A DNA stretch of 64,000 nucleotides from Rhizobium sp. CG5 (GTDB lineage Bacteria > Pseudomonadota > Alphaproteobacteria > Rhizobiales > Rhizobiaceae), in the NCBI RefSeq assembly GCF_023701945.1, contig NZ_JABAEF010000001.1:310001-374000 (forward strand), read 5' to 3'. Below are positions 27,031 to 35,820 of this stretch, piece by piece. Numbering within the stretch: position 1 is the first letter of the stretch; the number at the start of each line of letters is the position of its first letter. The position numbers and the translations under genes are program-made. Under the pieces are notes generated by a model. The model saw only the letters and a list, made by a program, of their open reading frames with translations. It was not told the DNA's origin and did not search any database.

Positions 27031-29901
27031 ATGGTGCAAAAGCAGGCCACGTATAACAGAGATCTGGGAAGCAATGCTTTCGCGGACGACGATCCGCTGG
27101 CAGAGCTCGCCCGGATCGTCGGCTATGATGCTCCCGCGTCCCGCGAACCCGAAGCCCCGGTCATCGAGACGGCTGCAGCCTTCAATCTCGAAGACGAGCT
27201 GCTGCGCGAATTCGCGACCTATGACGCTCCGGCTGTTCGTCCGGCCTATGTGGCCCCCGTCGTTCAGCCCGTCGCCCCGGTTGAAGATGACCTTGAGGAC
27301 TTGCTGCCCGTCGCCGAGGAGGCTGCTCCCTATGCGGCTTTCGAGGACGATGCGGCGCCGGCCGATGAAGAGCCGGACTCCTATTGGCCCGACGAGCCTG
27401 TCACTGTAGCGGCTGGCGAACCGGAAGTCGTCGATGACCTCGCCAACGAACTGGAATGGGCCATTGCCGAAACCAGCGCGCCTGAGGTGCGGGCAGCGGA
27501 GATGCGCGATACCGTGCAGTCCACGCCGACCGGCGATCCGATGGGCTATGGCCGCTTTCGCCTGCCGATTGCCAATTTCCATCCGGTGAGCCGCGAGACG
27601 CCGCGGGTCGAGCCTGACATGGCGGCAGCGCCGGTGGCTTCCGTGCCTGTGCCGGAGACTGTCGAGCCGGATATCGACAGCTGGACGCCCGCCGAGGCGT
27701 CGTTAGATGCCGAGCCGTCCTTCGATCTGCCGGCCGATTTCGATTTGTCCGCCGAGCCGTCCCTGTTCGCTGACGTCGAGCCGAAGCGCGAAGAGGTGGA
27801 CGCTGCCAGGCGAGAGCCTGCTTTCGACGATGTGGCGCCGGAACCCGCCCTGGACGATTTTGGCTTCGATGGCCTGATGGACGATCTGCCGGGGCTTGAT
27901 GCACCTCGGGCAGCACCCGCACCGGTTGCGACACCAGCACCTGTTCCTGCCGTCGCCGCGATGCCGGCACCGGCACCGCAGGCTTGGCAGCCGAGCGATC
28001 GGTCCAGCTTTGCCGATGAACTGGCCGAGAGCGAAACCGTCGCCTCTCCCTACCGGGTCGTTGAGCCGGCCGAAGATGACGCCGTTGCCGCCGGCGGGCG
28101 GGCTGCTGCCGATGATGCCGACCTGTTCGACCCCTTTGCCGATGGCGAGTTCGAGCTGCAACTCGATGATATCGACCTCAACCTGAATGATTTCGACATC
28201 GAGGACGAGCCTGTCGCCGCTACGCCGGTAGCACCCGTCGTTGTCGTGCCGCCCCGCGTCGTTGCGCCGGCCCCGGTTCCGGTTGCCTTCGTGCCGGAGC
28301 CTGACATCAGGCTGCCGGCCGGCGACGATTCGGTCCTGCCGTTCGACGCCTCGGAAATCTCCGAGCAGGAGGATCATCCCGAATCCATTTCCGCCGTCGA
28401 TGTGCCGGAATTTCCGGTGGTCGAGGCTGCCGAGCCGGTCTCCTTCCCGCAGGACTACGATATCGACATCGATTCGGAACTGGCCACGCTGTTCGATACG
28501 ACGCCCGATACCAGCGCCAACCAGCGCACAGCCCCTGCCGCAGCGGCCGCGGTTGCGACTGCTGCGTCTGTCGCCGCCGCCAAACCGGCAGCGGCTTCGC
28601 CGGCCGATGATTTCGACGATTTCGAGCGGGCCCTTGAAGAGGATTTTCGCCGGACGCTGCACGAGCCGCAGACCTTTGCCGCACGGCGCAGCAGCAGCAT
28701 TCCCCTGCCGCAGGACGATGAGCCGGTGCTGCTGTCCGACGACCGGCCGCGCTCGCGCGGCTGGTTGCTGGCAGCCTCCGTTGCAGCCGTTGCCGTGCTG
28801 GGTGCCGGCGGGATCTATGCGTGGATGAATGGCACTGCCGGCAATGTCATGAACTCGGGCGAGCCGCGCGTCGTGATGGCCGACAAGGAGCCGGTCAAGG
28901 TCGTGCCGGAGAACAAGGGCGGCAAATCCGTGCCCAACCAGGACAAGGCGGTGTATGACCGGGTTGCCGGTGCCGCCGTCGAGGATCCGAAGCAGGAAAG
29001 CCTGATTTCGTCGAACGAGGAACCGGTCGACGTGGTGCAGAAGACGCTGATCCCCGAGACATTGCCGCTTGAGGGCGAGGACGATACCGAGTTCATGCCG
29101 ACACCGGTTGGCGAGACCGAGGATCCGCGCTTGTTGCCAGGCCAGACCGCCGAAACTGCAGAGGCACAGTCGGGCGCCGCTGATCCGGTAACGATTACGC
29201 CGCGCAAGGTGCGCACCATGATCGTCAAGCCGGACGGCACGCTGGTGGCCCAGGAGGTCCCTGCGCAGGAGCCCGCCGCGACGCCTGCGGCCAAGACGAC
29301 GCCAGCACCGGCCGAGACGGCGGCCTTGCCGCAGGCCGAATTGCCGGCGGCGACGCCTGCCGTGAATTCTGCGCCGGTTGACGGCACTGCCGCTCCGGCG
29401 ACCACCGTCCAGACGGTGCCGGTCGGGCAAGCAACCGAAGCCGCTATACAAACGGAAGCGCCGGCTGCCGCGGCACCCGCTGCGACGCCTGCTCCGCGCA
29501 TGCCGGTCCCGACCGCTCGGCCAGCCGAGCAGCCGGTCAATGTCGTGGGTCGGGTTACCGAACAAGGCAATGTTGCGCCAGCGGTTCAGCAGCCGGCCCA
29601 ACGGGCCGCGGCCGCACCCCAGGCAACGCCACCTGCCGCCACGGCAGCCGTGCCTGCGGGCGGATATGTGATCCAGATCGCCTCGCTGCCATCGCAGGCC
29701 GAGGCGCAGAAGTCCTATCAGAGCCTGTCGGCGAAATTCTCCGGCGTGATCGGCGGCAAGGGTGTCGATATCAAGCAGGCCGATATCGCCGGCAAGGGCA
29801 CGTTCTACCGCGTGCGCATTCCGGCCGGCAGCAAGGCGGATGCCGTTGCGATGTGCGAGCGTTATCGGGCCGCCGGCGGCAGCTGCCTTGTGGCGCGGTA
29901 A
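27031..29901 (+). CDS. Large SPOR-domain inner-membrane protein
   Basis: The protein has 956 residues. About residues 1-560 are a very acidic, Pro/Ala/Val-rich cytoplasmic region with repeated D-D-F/D-L-P-style segments. One transmembrane helix (L-L-A-A-S-V-A-A-V-A-V-L-G-A-G) follows at about 575-592, then a Pro/Ala/Thr linker, and a C-terminal SPOR domain (G-G-Y-V-I-Q-I-A-S-L to C-L-V-A-R). SPOR domains bind denuded glycan at division septa, so a cell-division role is likely. The ATG at 27031 is preferred to the GTG at 27013. The argS/SPOR/nagZ/scpAB order is conserved in Rhizobiales. Confidence 0.9.
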   Translation: MVQKQATYNRDLGSNAFADDDPLAELARIVGYDAPASREPEAPVIETAAAFNLEDELLREFATYDAPAVRPAYVAPVVQPVAPVEDDLEDLLPVAEEAAPYAAFEDDAAPADEEPDSYWPDEPVTVAAGEPEVVDDLANELEWAIAETSAPEVRAAEMRDTVQSTPTGDPMGYGRFRLPIANFHPVSRETPRVEPDMAAAPVASVPVPETVEPDIDSWTPAEASLDAEPSFDLPADFDLSAEPSLFADVEPKREEVDAARREPAFDDVAPEPALDDFGFDGLMDDLPGLDAPRAAPAPVATPAPVPAVAAMPAPAPQAWQPSDRSSFADELAESETVASPYRVVEPAEDDAVAAGGRAAADDADLFDPFADGEFELQLDDIDLNLNDFDIEDEPVAATPVAPVVVVPPRVVAPAPVPVAFVPEPDIRLPAGDDSVLPFDASEISEQEDHPESISAVDVPEFPVVEAAEPVSFPQDYDIDIDSELATLFDTTPDTSANQRTAPAAAAAVATAASVAAAKPAAASPADDFDDFERALEEDFRRTLHEPQTFAARRSSSIPLPQDDEPVLLSDDRPRSRGWLLAASVAAVAVLGAGGIYAWMNGTAGNVMNSGEPRVVMADKEPVKVVPENKGGKSVPNQDKAVYDRVAGAAVEDPKQESLISSNEEPVDVVQKTLIPETLPLEGEDDTEFMPTPVGETEDPRLLPGQTAETAEAQSGAADPVTITPRKVRTMIVKPDGTLVAQEVPAQEPAATPAAKTTPAPAETAALPQAELPAATPAVNSAPVDGTAAPATTVQTVPVGQATEAAIQTEAPAAAAPAATPAPRMPVPTARPAEQPVNVVGRVTEQGNVAPAVQQPAQRAAAAPQATPPAATAAVPAGGYVIQIASLPSQAEAQKSYQSLSAKFSGVIGGKGVDIKQADIAGKGTFYRVRIPAGSKADAVAMCERYRAAGGSCLVAR

Positions 29902-29925
29902 GCTTTAAAGTCCCTGAATTTTACG

Positions 29926-29962
29926 AATGGCGGAAATCCCTTTGGGGTTTTCGCCATTTTTC
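29926..29962 (+). terminator. Intrinsic terminator after the SPOR gene
   Basis: AATGGCGGAAA pairs with TTTTCGCCATT around a loop of about 11 bases, followed by TTTCTG. Confidence 0.75.
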
Positions 29963-30021
29963 TGTGCATGACCGTCAGTTCAGCCTTTCGGGACCTTGCC
30001 GCAGGCTTTTATGATTCGGGC

Positions 30022-31038
30022 ATGAGCGAATCAAAAGCAATGATCCTGGGCTGTACCGGCCTTTCCCTCTCCGCCGACGAGATTGCCTTCTATCGGGACG
30101 AACAGCCCTGGGGGTTCATCGTCTTTACCCGCAACCTGTCGGAGCCGGCGCAGATCACCGATCTGGTCGCGGCGATGCGCGACACGGTCGGCGGGCGCAA
30201 TGCGCCTGTTCTGATCGATCAGGAGGGGGGCCGGGTGCAACGCATCCGCGAGCCGATGATCCCGCGCTATCCTTCCGGCACCGATCTCGGCGATCTCTAC
30301 CGCCAGGACCGTGACAAGGGCCTGCGCGCCGCGTGGCTATTGTCGCGTCTGCATGCCTTCGATCTGCTGCGTCTGGGCATCAATGTCGATTGCCTGCCGG
30401 TTCTCGACGTGCCGATCGAAGGGGCCAGCAATGTGATCGGATCGCGGGCCTATGGCAATGATCCGGTGACGGTCGGCGAGATGGGCGAGGCGGCGGCCAA
30501 GGGGCTCAAGGCCGGCGGCATGCTGCCGGTGATGAAGCATATTCCCGGCCATGGCCGTGGCATGGCGGATTCGCATTTTGAATTGCCGATCGTGCCGACG
30601 CCGCGTGCCGAGTTGGAGACCCATGATTTTGCGCCGTTCAAGCGCCTCAACAAGGAATTGATGGCGATGGTCGGCCATGTGGTATATTCCGACATCGACC
30701 CGGATTTTCCGGCGACCGCATCGAAGACCGTGATGTCGGACATCATCCGCGGGTCTATCGGTTTTGAGGGGCTGCTGATGACCGATGATCTGTCGATGAA
30801 TGCCCTGAAAGGCTCGATGGGCGAGCGGGCCAAGGCCTTTATCGCTGCCGGTGGCGACATTGTGCTGCATTGCCACGGCATCATGGACGAGATGAAGGAC
30901 GTTGCGGCCCATGTGCCGGTGCTGTCCGGCCGGGCGCTGGCGCGGGCGCAGGCCGTCGAAGCGGCGTTTGGGTTCGATGACGGCGCCGATGAGGCGACCA
31001 TTCGGGCCGAATTCAACAGCTTGCTGGCGATTGCCTGA
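30022..31038 (+). CDS. nagZ: Beta-N-acetylhexosaminidase NagZ
   Basis: The protein has 338 residues from the ATG at 30022; an upstream ATG at 29968 lies right after a terminator and would add an unusual 18-residue leader. It is a GH3 enzyme with the NagZ signature K-H-I-P-G-H-G-R-G and D-S-H (flexible-loop catalytic His) and the nucleophile strand M-T-D-D-L-S-M. It removes GlcNAc from muropeptides during wall recycling. Its stop overlaps the scpA start (TGATG), so the two are probably co-translated. Confidence 0.93.
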   Translation: MSESKAMILGCTGLSLSADEIAFYRDEQPWGFIVFTRNLSEPAQITDLVAAMRDTVGGRNAPVLIDQEGGRVQRIREPMIPRYPSGTDLGDLYRQDRDKGLRAAWLLSRLHAFDLLRLGINVDCLPVLDVPIEGASNVIGSRAYGNDPVTVGEMGEAAAKGLKAGGMLPVMKHIPGHGRGMADSHFELPIVPTPRAELETHDFAPFKRLNKELMAMVGHVVYSDIDPDFPATASKTVMSDIIRGSIGFEGLLMTDDLSMNALKGSMGERAKAFIAAGGDIVLHCHGIMDEMKDVAAHVPVLSGRALARAQAVEAAFGFDDGADEATIRAEFNSLLAIA

Positions 31039-31889
31039 TGGCAACCGGGCCTTCCACACCCACCGTTTCGCCAGCCGGCCCGGCGCCGATGCCGATGGAC
31101 AGACTGTGGCAGGACAATGGCCCGGAGCGGGCGACGGGCGAAGCGGCACTGGTCATCGATGTCGCCGGCTTCGAAGGACCGCTCGATCTGCTGCTGTTCC
31201 TGGCGCGCAACCAGAAGGTCGACCTGTCCAGGATTTCCGTGCTGGCGCTCGCCGAACAATATCTGCTGTTCATCGAAAGCGCGCGGCGCATCCGCATCGA
31301 GCTTGCCGCCGATTATCTGGTGATGGCGGCCTGGCTTGCCTTTCTGAAATCGAAACTGCTGATCCCGCAGCAGGCCAAGGATGACGGACCGTCGGGCGAG
31401 GAAATGGCCTCGGCGCTGGCCTTCCGGCTGAAGCGGCTGGAAGCTATGCGCGATGCCGCAACGCGGCTGATCAACCGCAACCGTCTCGGCCGCGACGTCT
31501 TCCGCCGCGGTGCGCCCGAACACATGCCTGATCGCGTCCACTCCGCCTTCGAGGCGTCGCTCTATGACCTGCTCACCGCCTATGCCGCGCTTCGACAGCG
31601 CCAGGCGGTGACCCAGGTGACGATCGCCCGCCGGCAGGTCTGGTCGCTGGCCGATGCGCGCGTCATATTGACACGGATGATCGGCGAGATTTCTGACTGG
31701 ACGGCGCTTGAACATTACCTTCTGCGCTACATGACCACGGCGGAAGAGCGGGTGACGGCGATTGCCAGCGCCTTTGCGGCCTCGCTGGAACTGGTGCGCG
31801 AAGGCAAGCTGGAGATCCGCCAGGACGGGGCCTTTCAGCCGCTCTACATGCGTCGCGGCCAGGCGCGCATGGTCGTGGTGACGGAATAG
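31038..31889 (+). CDS. scpA: Segregation and condensation protein A
   Basis: The protein has 283 residues. The kleisin N-terminal signature F-E-G-P-L-D-L-L-L-F-L is at about residue 51, followed by D-Y-L-V-M-A-A-W-L-A-F-L-K-S-K-L-L, and the winged-helix C terminus carries R-I-I-type and F-L-A-L-L-E-L-type segments. ScpA bridges SMC heads and ScpB in the condensin complex that compacts and separates chromosomes. It is coupled to nagZ upstream and scpB 9 bases downstream. Confidence 0.95.
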   Translation: MATGPSTPTVSPAGPAPMPMDRLWQDNGPERATGEAALVIDVAGFEGPLDLLLFLARNQKVDLSRISVLALAEQYLLFIESARRIRIELAADYLVMAAWLAFLKSKLLIPQQAKDDGPSGEEMASALAFRLKRLEAMRDAATRLINRNRLGRDVFRRGAPEHMPDRVHSAFEASLYDLLTAYAALRQRQAVTQVTIARRQVWSLADARVILTRMIGEISDWTALEHYLLRYMTTAEERVTAIASAFAASLELVREGKLEIRQDGAFQPLYMRRGQARMVVVTE

Positions 31890-31898
31890 GGCAGGGCG

Positions 31899-32624
31899 AT
31901 GGCGCAGTCCGACATGGACGACACGATGCCGATGGTTGAGGGCGATGCGCCCGCCGTGGCCACGGACAGCCGCAGTCACGCGGAAGCGCTGCGGATCGTC
32001 GAGGCGCTGGTGTTTGCCTCGGCAGAGCCGGTTTCGGAAGGGTTTTTGGCCGAACGCCTGCCGCGCGACACCGACGTTGGCAGTCTGATGCAGCGCCTGC
32101 AGGCCGACTATGCGCCGCGCGGCGTCAATCTGGTAAAGGTCGGCGATCACTGGGCTTTTCGCACGGCGGCCGACCTGTCCTTTGCCATTCGCAAGGATGA
32201 CAACGAAGTCCGCAAGCTGTCGCGCGCCGCCCTCGAAGTGCTGGCCATTATTGCCTATCACCAGCCCGTGACGCGGGCGGAAATCGAGGACGTGCGCGGC
32301 GTGCAGACCTCCAGGGGCACGCTTGACGTGCTGATGGAGGCGGGCTGGGTGCGGTTTCGCGGTCGCCGGCGCACGCCGGGCCGGCCGGTGACGCTCGGCA
32401 CGACCCGCGATTTTCTCGATCATTTCGGCCTGGAGGAATTGCGCGACCTGCCCGGCATGGAAGAGCTGAAAGGCGCCGGCCTGCTGTCGGGGCGCATTCC
32501 GCCGAATTTCAACGTGCCCATTCCGATGGGGTCGGACGAGCTGAACGACGACGAGGATCCGATTACCCAGCTCGACCTCGAAGAGCTTGGCCTCTTGACA
32601 CCGGGCGGTGAACCGGAGGAATAG
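31899..32624 (+). CDS. scpB: Segregation and condensation protein B
   Basis: The protein has 241 residues. Two winged-helix domains are seen, with E-A-L-V-F-A-S-A-E-P-V in the first and L-A-I-I-A-Y-H-Q-P-V-T-R-A-E-I-E-D-V-R-G-V in the second. The acidic C-terminal tail is variable in the family. It dimerises and binds ScpA in the SMC complex. Translation probably depends on scpA because the gap is only 9 bases. Confidence 0.95.
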   Translation: MAQSDMDDTMPMVEGDAPAVATDSRSHAEALRIVEALVFASAEPVSEGFLAERLPRDTDVGSLMQRLQADYAPRGVNLVKVGDHWAFRTAADLSFAIRKDDNEVRKLSRAALEVLAIIAYHQPVTRAEIEDVRGVQTSRGTLDVLMEAGWVRFRGRRRTPGRPVTLGTTRDFLDHFGLEELRDLPGMEELKGAGLLSGRIPPNFNVPIPMGSDELNDDEDPITQLDLEELGLLTPGGEPEE

Positions 32625-32714
32625 GTTCATCTTTATGGCAATCGCTGCTTTTCCGGAGACCTGTCTGCGGGTGGCCGCGTCAGGGTGGACACCCGGTTCC
32701 AGGCGAGCAACGGC

Positions 32715-33857
32715 ATGATTTCAGACCCCGCACGCATATCGACCGGCAGCGCCAGGCGCTCGGCAGCGGTGACGTTTGCGGCAAGGCTGAGCTTCGAGAA
32801 TATCACCCACAGCTATCACGGCAAGGAAACCATCCGCGATGTGTCGCTGACCGCCGAGCCGGGCGAGGTGCTGTGTCTGCTCGGACCGTCCGGCTCCGGC
32901 AAGACGACGCTGCTCAGGATTGCGGCGGGCATCGAGGCGCAGTCCTCCGGCCGTCTGCTTCTTGATAACCGCGAAGTGGCAGGCCCGGCATGTTTCCTGC
33001 CGCCGGAGCGGCGCGGCATCGGCCTGATGTTTCAGGATTTTGCGCTGTTCCCGCATATGAGCATTCTCGACAATGTGCGATTCGGTCTGACCGCTCTGCC
33101 GTCCGGCGAGGCGGTGGCCGAGGCCATGGCGGCGCTGGAGCGGGTCGGTCTCGGGCACTATGCAAGAAAGTTCCCGCATGCCCTGTCGGGAGGCGAGCAG
33201 CAGCGGGTGGCGCTGGCGCGGGCGCTGGCGCCGCGGCCAGCCGTCCTGCTGATGGACGAGCCGTTCTCCGGCCTCGATTCCCGGCTGAAGGACACCATCC
33301 GCGCCGATACGCTGGCGATCCTGCGCGACACGAGAGCCACCGCCATCGTCGTCACCCATGATGCCGAGGAGGCCATGCGCATGGCCGATCGCATCGCCCT
33401 GCTGAAGGACGGCAGGCTGGTGCAGGTCGGCACGTCGGACGACCTTTACCGCCGGCCATGCGACCTGTTTACCGCCGGCTTCTTTTCCGAGATCAACGAG
33501 TTCTGCGGCACGGCCCGCGGCGGACTGGTGGAGACGCCGCTGGGCCGGGCTCAGGCACCGGATCTGGCTGACGGAACGGCCGTGTCGATTGCCGTGCGGC
33601 TGTCGGGGGTCAATGTGTTGGAGGAGGGCGGGACTATTCCGGCCCGCATCGTCTCACGGCGGTTCCTCGGCGTCGTCGAACTGCTGAGCCTGGCCGTGCC
33701 GGGCAGCGACCAGGTGGTGCGGGCGCGAATTCGCGCCGATCAACTGGGGCAGGGCTTGCGCGACGTGACGCTGCGTGTAAACCAGCAGGACATTTTGGTG
33801 TTTGAAAAAGATCTGCAAACACCTTACATCGGTGAGAGAGAGAAATTAAGGAGCTGA
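32715..33857 (+). CDS. Iron-type ABC transporter ATP-binding protein (FbpC-like)
   Basis: The protein has 380 residues from the ATG at 32715; a GTG at 32769 closer to the domain start is a real alternative. Walker A is G-P-S-G-S-G-K-T-T, the signature is L-S-G-G-E-Q-Q-R, Walker B is A-V-L-L-M-D-E-P, and the H-loop is V-V-T-H-D. The C-terminal TOBE-like domain (about 265-370) fits the FbpC/PotA group. No permease or binding-protein gene is nearby, so its partners are elsewhere or it has another role. It ends 4 bases before tatA. Confidence 0.85.
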   Translation: MISDPARISTGSARRSAAVTFAARLSFENITHSYHGKETIRDVSLTAEPGEVLCLLGPSGSGKTTLLRIAAGIEAQSSGRLLLDNREVAGPACFLPPERRGIGLMFQDFALFPHMSILDNVRFGLTALPSGEAVAEAMAALERVGLGHYARKFPHALSGGEQQRVALARALAPRPAVLLMDEPFSGLDSRLKDTIRADTLAILRDTRATAIVVTHDAEEAMRMADRIALLKDGRLVQVGTSDDLYRRPCDLFTAGFFSEINEFCGTARGGLVETPLGRAQAPDLADGTAVSIAVRLSGVNVLEEGGTIPARIVSRRFLGVVELLSLAVPGSDQVVRARIRADQLGQGLRDVTLRVNQQDILVFEKDLQTPYIGEREKLRS

Positions 33858-33861
33858 ACTC

Positions 33862-34074
33862 ATGGGTTCTTTTAGCATGTGGCACTGGCTGATCGTTCTG
33901 GCGATCGTGTTGTTGCTGTTCGGTCGCGGCAAGATCCCGGAGCTGATGGGCGACGTCGCCAAGGGCATCAAGAGCTTCAAGAAGGGCATTTCGGAAGACG
34001 ACAAGCCTGAAGCGCCGGTGACGCCCGTCGCTCCCGGCAAGACGGTCGATCACAAAGTCGACGAAACCAAGTGA
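33862..34074 (+). CDS. tatA: Twin-arginine translocase subunit TatA
   Basis: The protein has 70 residues. An N-terminal transmembrane segment ([16 protein letters not shown]) is followed by the F-G-R-G-K-I-P hinge and an amphipathic helix ([16 protein letters not shown]), the hallmark of TatA. Many copies form the pore for folded, usually cofactor-bearing, proteins. A strong AAGGAG precedes the ATG. It begins tatABC. Confidence 0.96.
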   Translation: MGSFSMWHWLIVLAIVLLLFGRGKIPELMGDVAKGIKSFKKGISEDDKPEAPVTPVAPGKTVDHKVDETK

Positions 34075-34141
34075 CGCTGAACGCGTAACGGATATGCGGC
34101 CCGAGACAGCGGCCGCATCGGCGGCCTTAGGAGCCTGATTC

Positions 34142-34906
34142 ATGCTGGACATTGGCTGGACCGAATTGCTCGTTATAGCAGTGGTCCTTATCGTTGTGGT
34201 GGGCCCGAAAGATTTGCCGCCAATGCTTCGGGCATTCGGCAAAATGACGGGTCGTTTGCGCAAGACCGCCGGCGAGTTCCGGGCGCAGTTCGACGAAGCA
34301 CTGCGCGAGGCCGAACTGGACGATGTTCGCAAGACTATCAGCGATGTGAAAAGCCTCAATCCGGCCAGTTCGCTTCGCGATGCCATGAACCCGCTTCGGC
34401 AGATGGGCAACGAGATCAAGGCCGATCTGAAGAAAGCGACGCAGGTTGAGACCTTTCCCGTGGATGACAGCGCGACTGTCACGCCGAAGGATGCACCTCC
34501 CCAGCCGATGACCGCCGCCGACCTGCCGCCCTTGGCGTCCCTGCCGGCTACGCCGCCCGTCATTCCCGCTGCCGTGCCGGTACCCGCGGCTGCGAGCACC
34601 GTATCGGAGCCGGTTGTCGCCGCTGCTCCTGTTGCCAAGCGGGTGCGCAAACCGAAGGCCAGCGTGGAGCCGGTGTTGGCCGACGAGGTTTTGGCTGCCG
34701 TCCCTGCGAAGAAGGCGCCAAAGGCTGCTACGGGCGTCAAGCCTGTCGCCAGTGCCAAGCCTGTCGCCGCCAGTGCCAAGCCTGCCGCTGCCAGCGCCAA
34801 GCTGCCGGCCAAATCCAAGGCCCCGGCAAAAACATTGCCTGCTGATGCGCCGGCCAAGAAACCCGCTGCGAAGAAGACCGCTGGCCGGAAAGAGGACCTT
34901 GCATGA
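34142..34906 (+). CDS. tatB: Twin-arginine translocase subunit TatB
   Basis: The protein has 254 residues. The N terminus (M-L-D-I-G-W-T-E-L-L-V-I-A-V-V) gives the TatB Glu-containing transmembrane helix, followed by the V-G-P-K-D-L-P hinge and a long amphipathic helix. The C-terminal 130 residues are a low-complexity Ala/Pro/Lys tail with near-repeats of A-S-A-K-P, longer than in Escherichia coli. TatB with TatC recognises twin-arginine signal peptides. Its stop overlaps tatC by 4 bases. Confidence 0.95.
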   Translation: MLDIGWTELLVIAVVLIVVVGPKDLPPMLRAFGKMTGRLRKTAGEFRAQFDEALREAELDDVRKTISDVKSLNPASSLRDAMNPLRQMGNEIKADLKKATQVETFPVDDSATVTPKDAPPQPMTAADLPPLASLPATPPVIPAAVPVPAAASTVSEPVVAAAPVAKRVRKPKASVEPVLADEVLAAVPAKKAPKAATGVKPVASAKPVAASAKPAAASAKLPAKSKAPAKTLPADAPAKKPAAKKTAGRKEDLA

Positions 34907-35727
34907 CCAGCGATATCGAAGACAAGCCGCAGCCGCTGGTCGAGCATCTGATCGAGCTGCGCACACGCCTGATCTGGGCACTCGGTGCGTTCTTTGTGGC
35001 GTTCATCGTCTGTTTCGCCTTTGCCAAGCAGCTCTTCAACTTTCTGGTCGTGCCCTATAAATGGGCGGTTGTCTGGGCCGGGCTCGATCTCAACAAGGCG
35101 GAGCTGATCTATACGGCGCCGCAGGAATTCTTCTTCACCCAGCTGAAGGTCGCCATGTTCGGCGCCCTGGTGATCGCGTTTCCTGTGATTGCCGCGCAGA
35201 TTTACAAGTTCGTGGCGCCGGGCCTCTACAAGAACGAACGGCAGGCCTTTCTGCCCTTCCTGATCGCGTCGCCGGTGCTGTTCCTCTTGGGCGGCGCACT
35301 GGTCTATTTCTTCTTCACGCCGATGGTGATGTGGTTCTTCCTGGCGATGCAGCAGGCACCGGGCGAGGGGGAAGTGGCGATCTCGCTGATGCCAAAGGTG
35401 TCGGAATATTTGAGCCTGATCATGTCGCTGGTATTTGCCTTCGGACTGGTGTTCCAGCTGCCGGTGGTGACCACGCTGCTGGCCCGGGTCGGCATTCTGG
35501 AAAGCAGCTGGCTTGCCGCCAAGCGCAAGTATTTCATCGTCGTCGCCTTCGTGGTGGCCGCCGTGCTGACGCCGCCCGATCCGATCTCCCAGATCGGTCT
35601 TGCACTGCCGACCATCCTTCTCTACGAGGTTGCCATCTATGCGGCACGACTCGTCGAGCGCGGACGGGCCAAGGCTGCAAAGTCCGAGGACGAGACCCCG
35701 GAGGCGACCGAGAACAGCGAGGCCTGA
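34903..35727 (+). CDS. tatC: Twin-arginine translocase subunit TatC
   Basis: The protein has 274 residues. The signature H-L-I-E-L-R-T-R-L near the N terminus and six hydrophobic spans define TatC, with the conserved F-V-A-P-G-L-Y-K-N-E loop and a Lys/Glu-rich cytoplasmic tail. It is the primary receptor for twin-arginine signal peptides. ATGA overlap with tatB implies coupled translation. serS begins 93 bases later. Confidence 0.96.
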   Translation: MTSDIEDKPQPLVEHLIELRTRLIWALGAFFVAFIVCFAFAKQLFNFLVVPYKWAVVWAGLDLNKAELIYTAPQEFFFTQLKVAMFGALVIAFPVIAAQIYKFVAPGLYKNERQAFLPFLIASPVLFLLGGALVYFFFTPMVMWFFLAMQQAPGEGEVAISLMPKVSEYLSLIMSLVFAFGLVFQLPVVTTLLARVGILESSWLAAKRKYFIVVAFVVAAVLTPPDPISQIGLALPTILLYEVAIYAARLVERGRAKAAKSEDETPEATENSEA

Positions 35728-35820
35728 TCGGGCGCGCTCCGGTCGTGTGCCGCATTGCCCATGGGATCGGGCCGCTGGCAGGTCCGTTCCGATTTTTCGA
35801 TTCAACGATCTGGAACGACG

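Noticed and set aside
30450..32630. A 726-codon minus-strand frame opposite nagZ-scpA-scpB
   Set aside because: The plus-strand genes are full-length conserved families; the minus product is low complexity with no family features.
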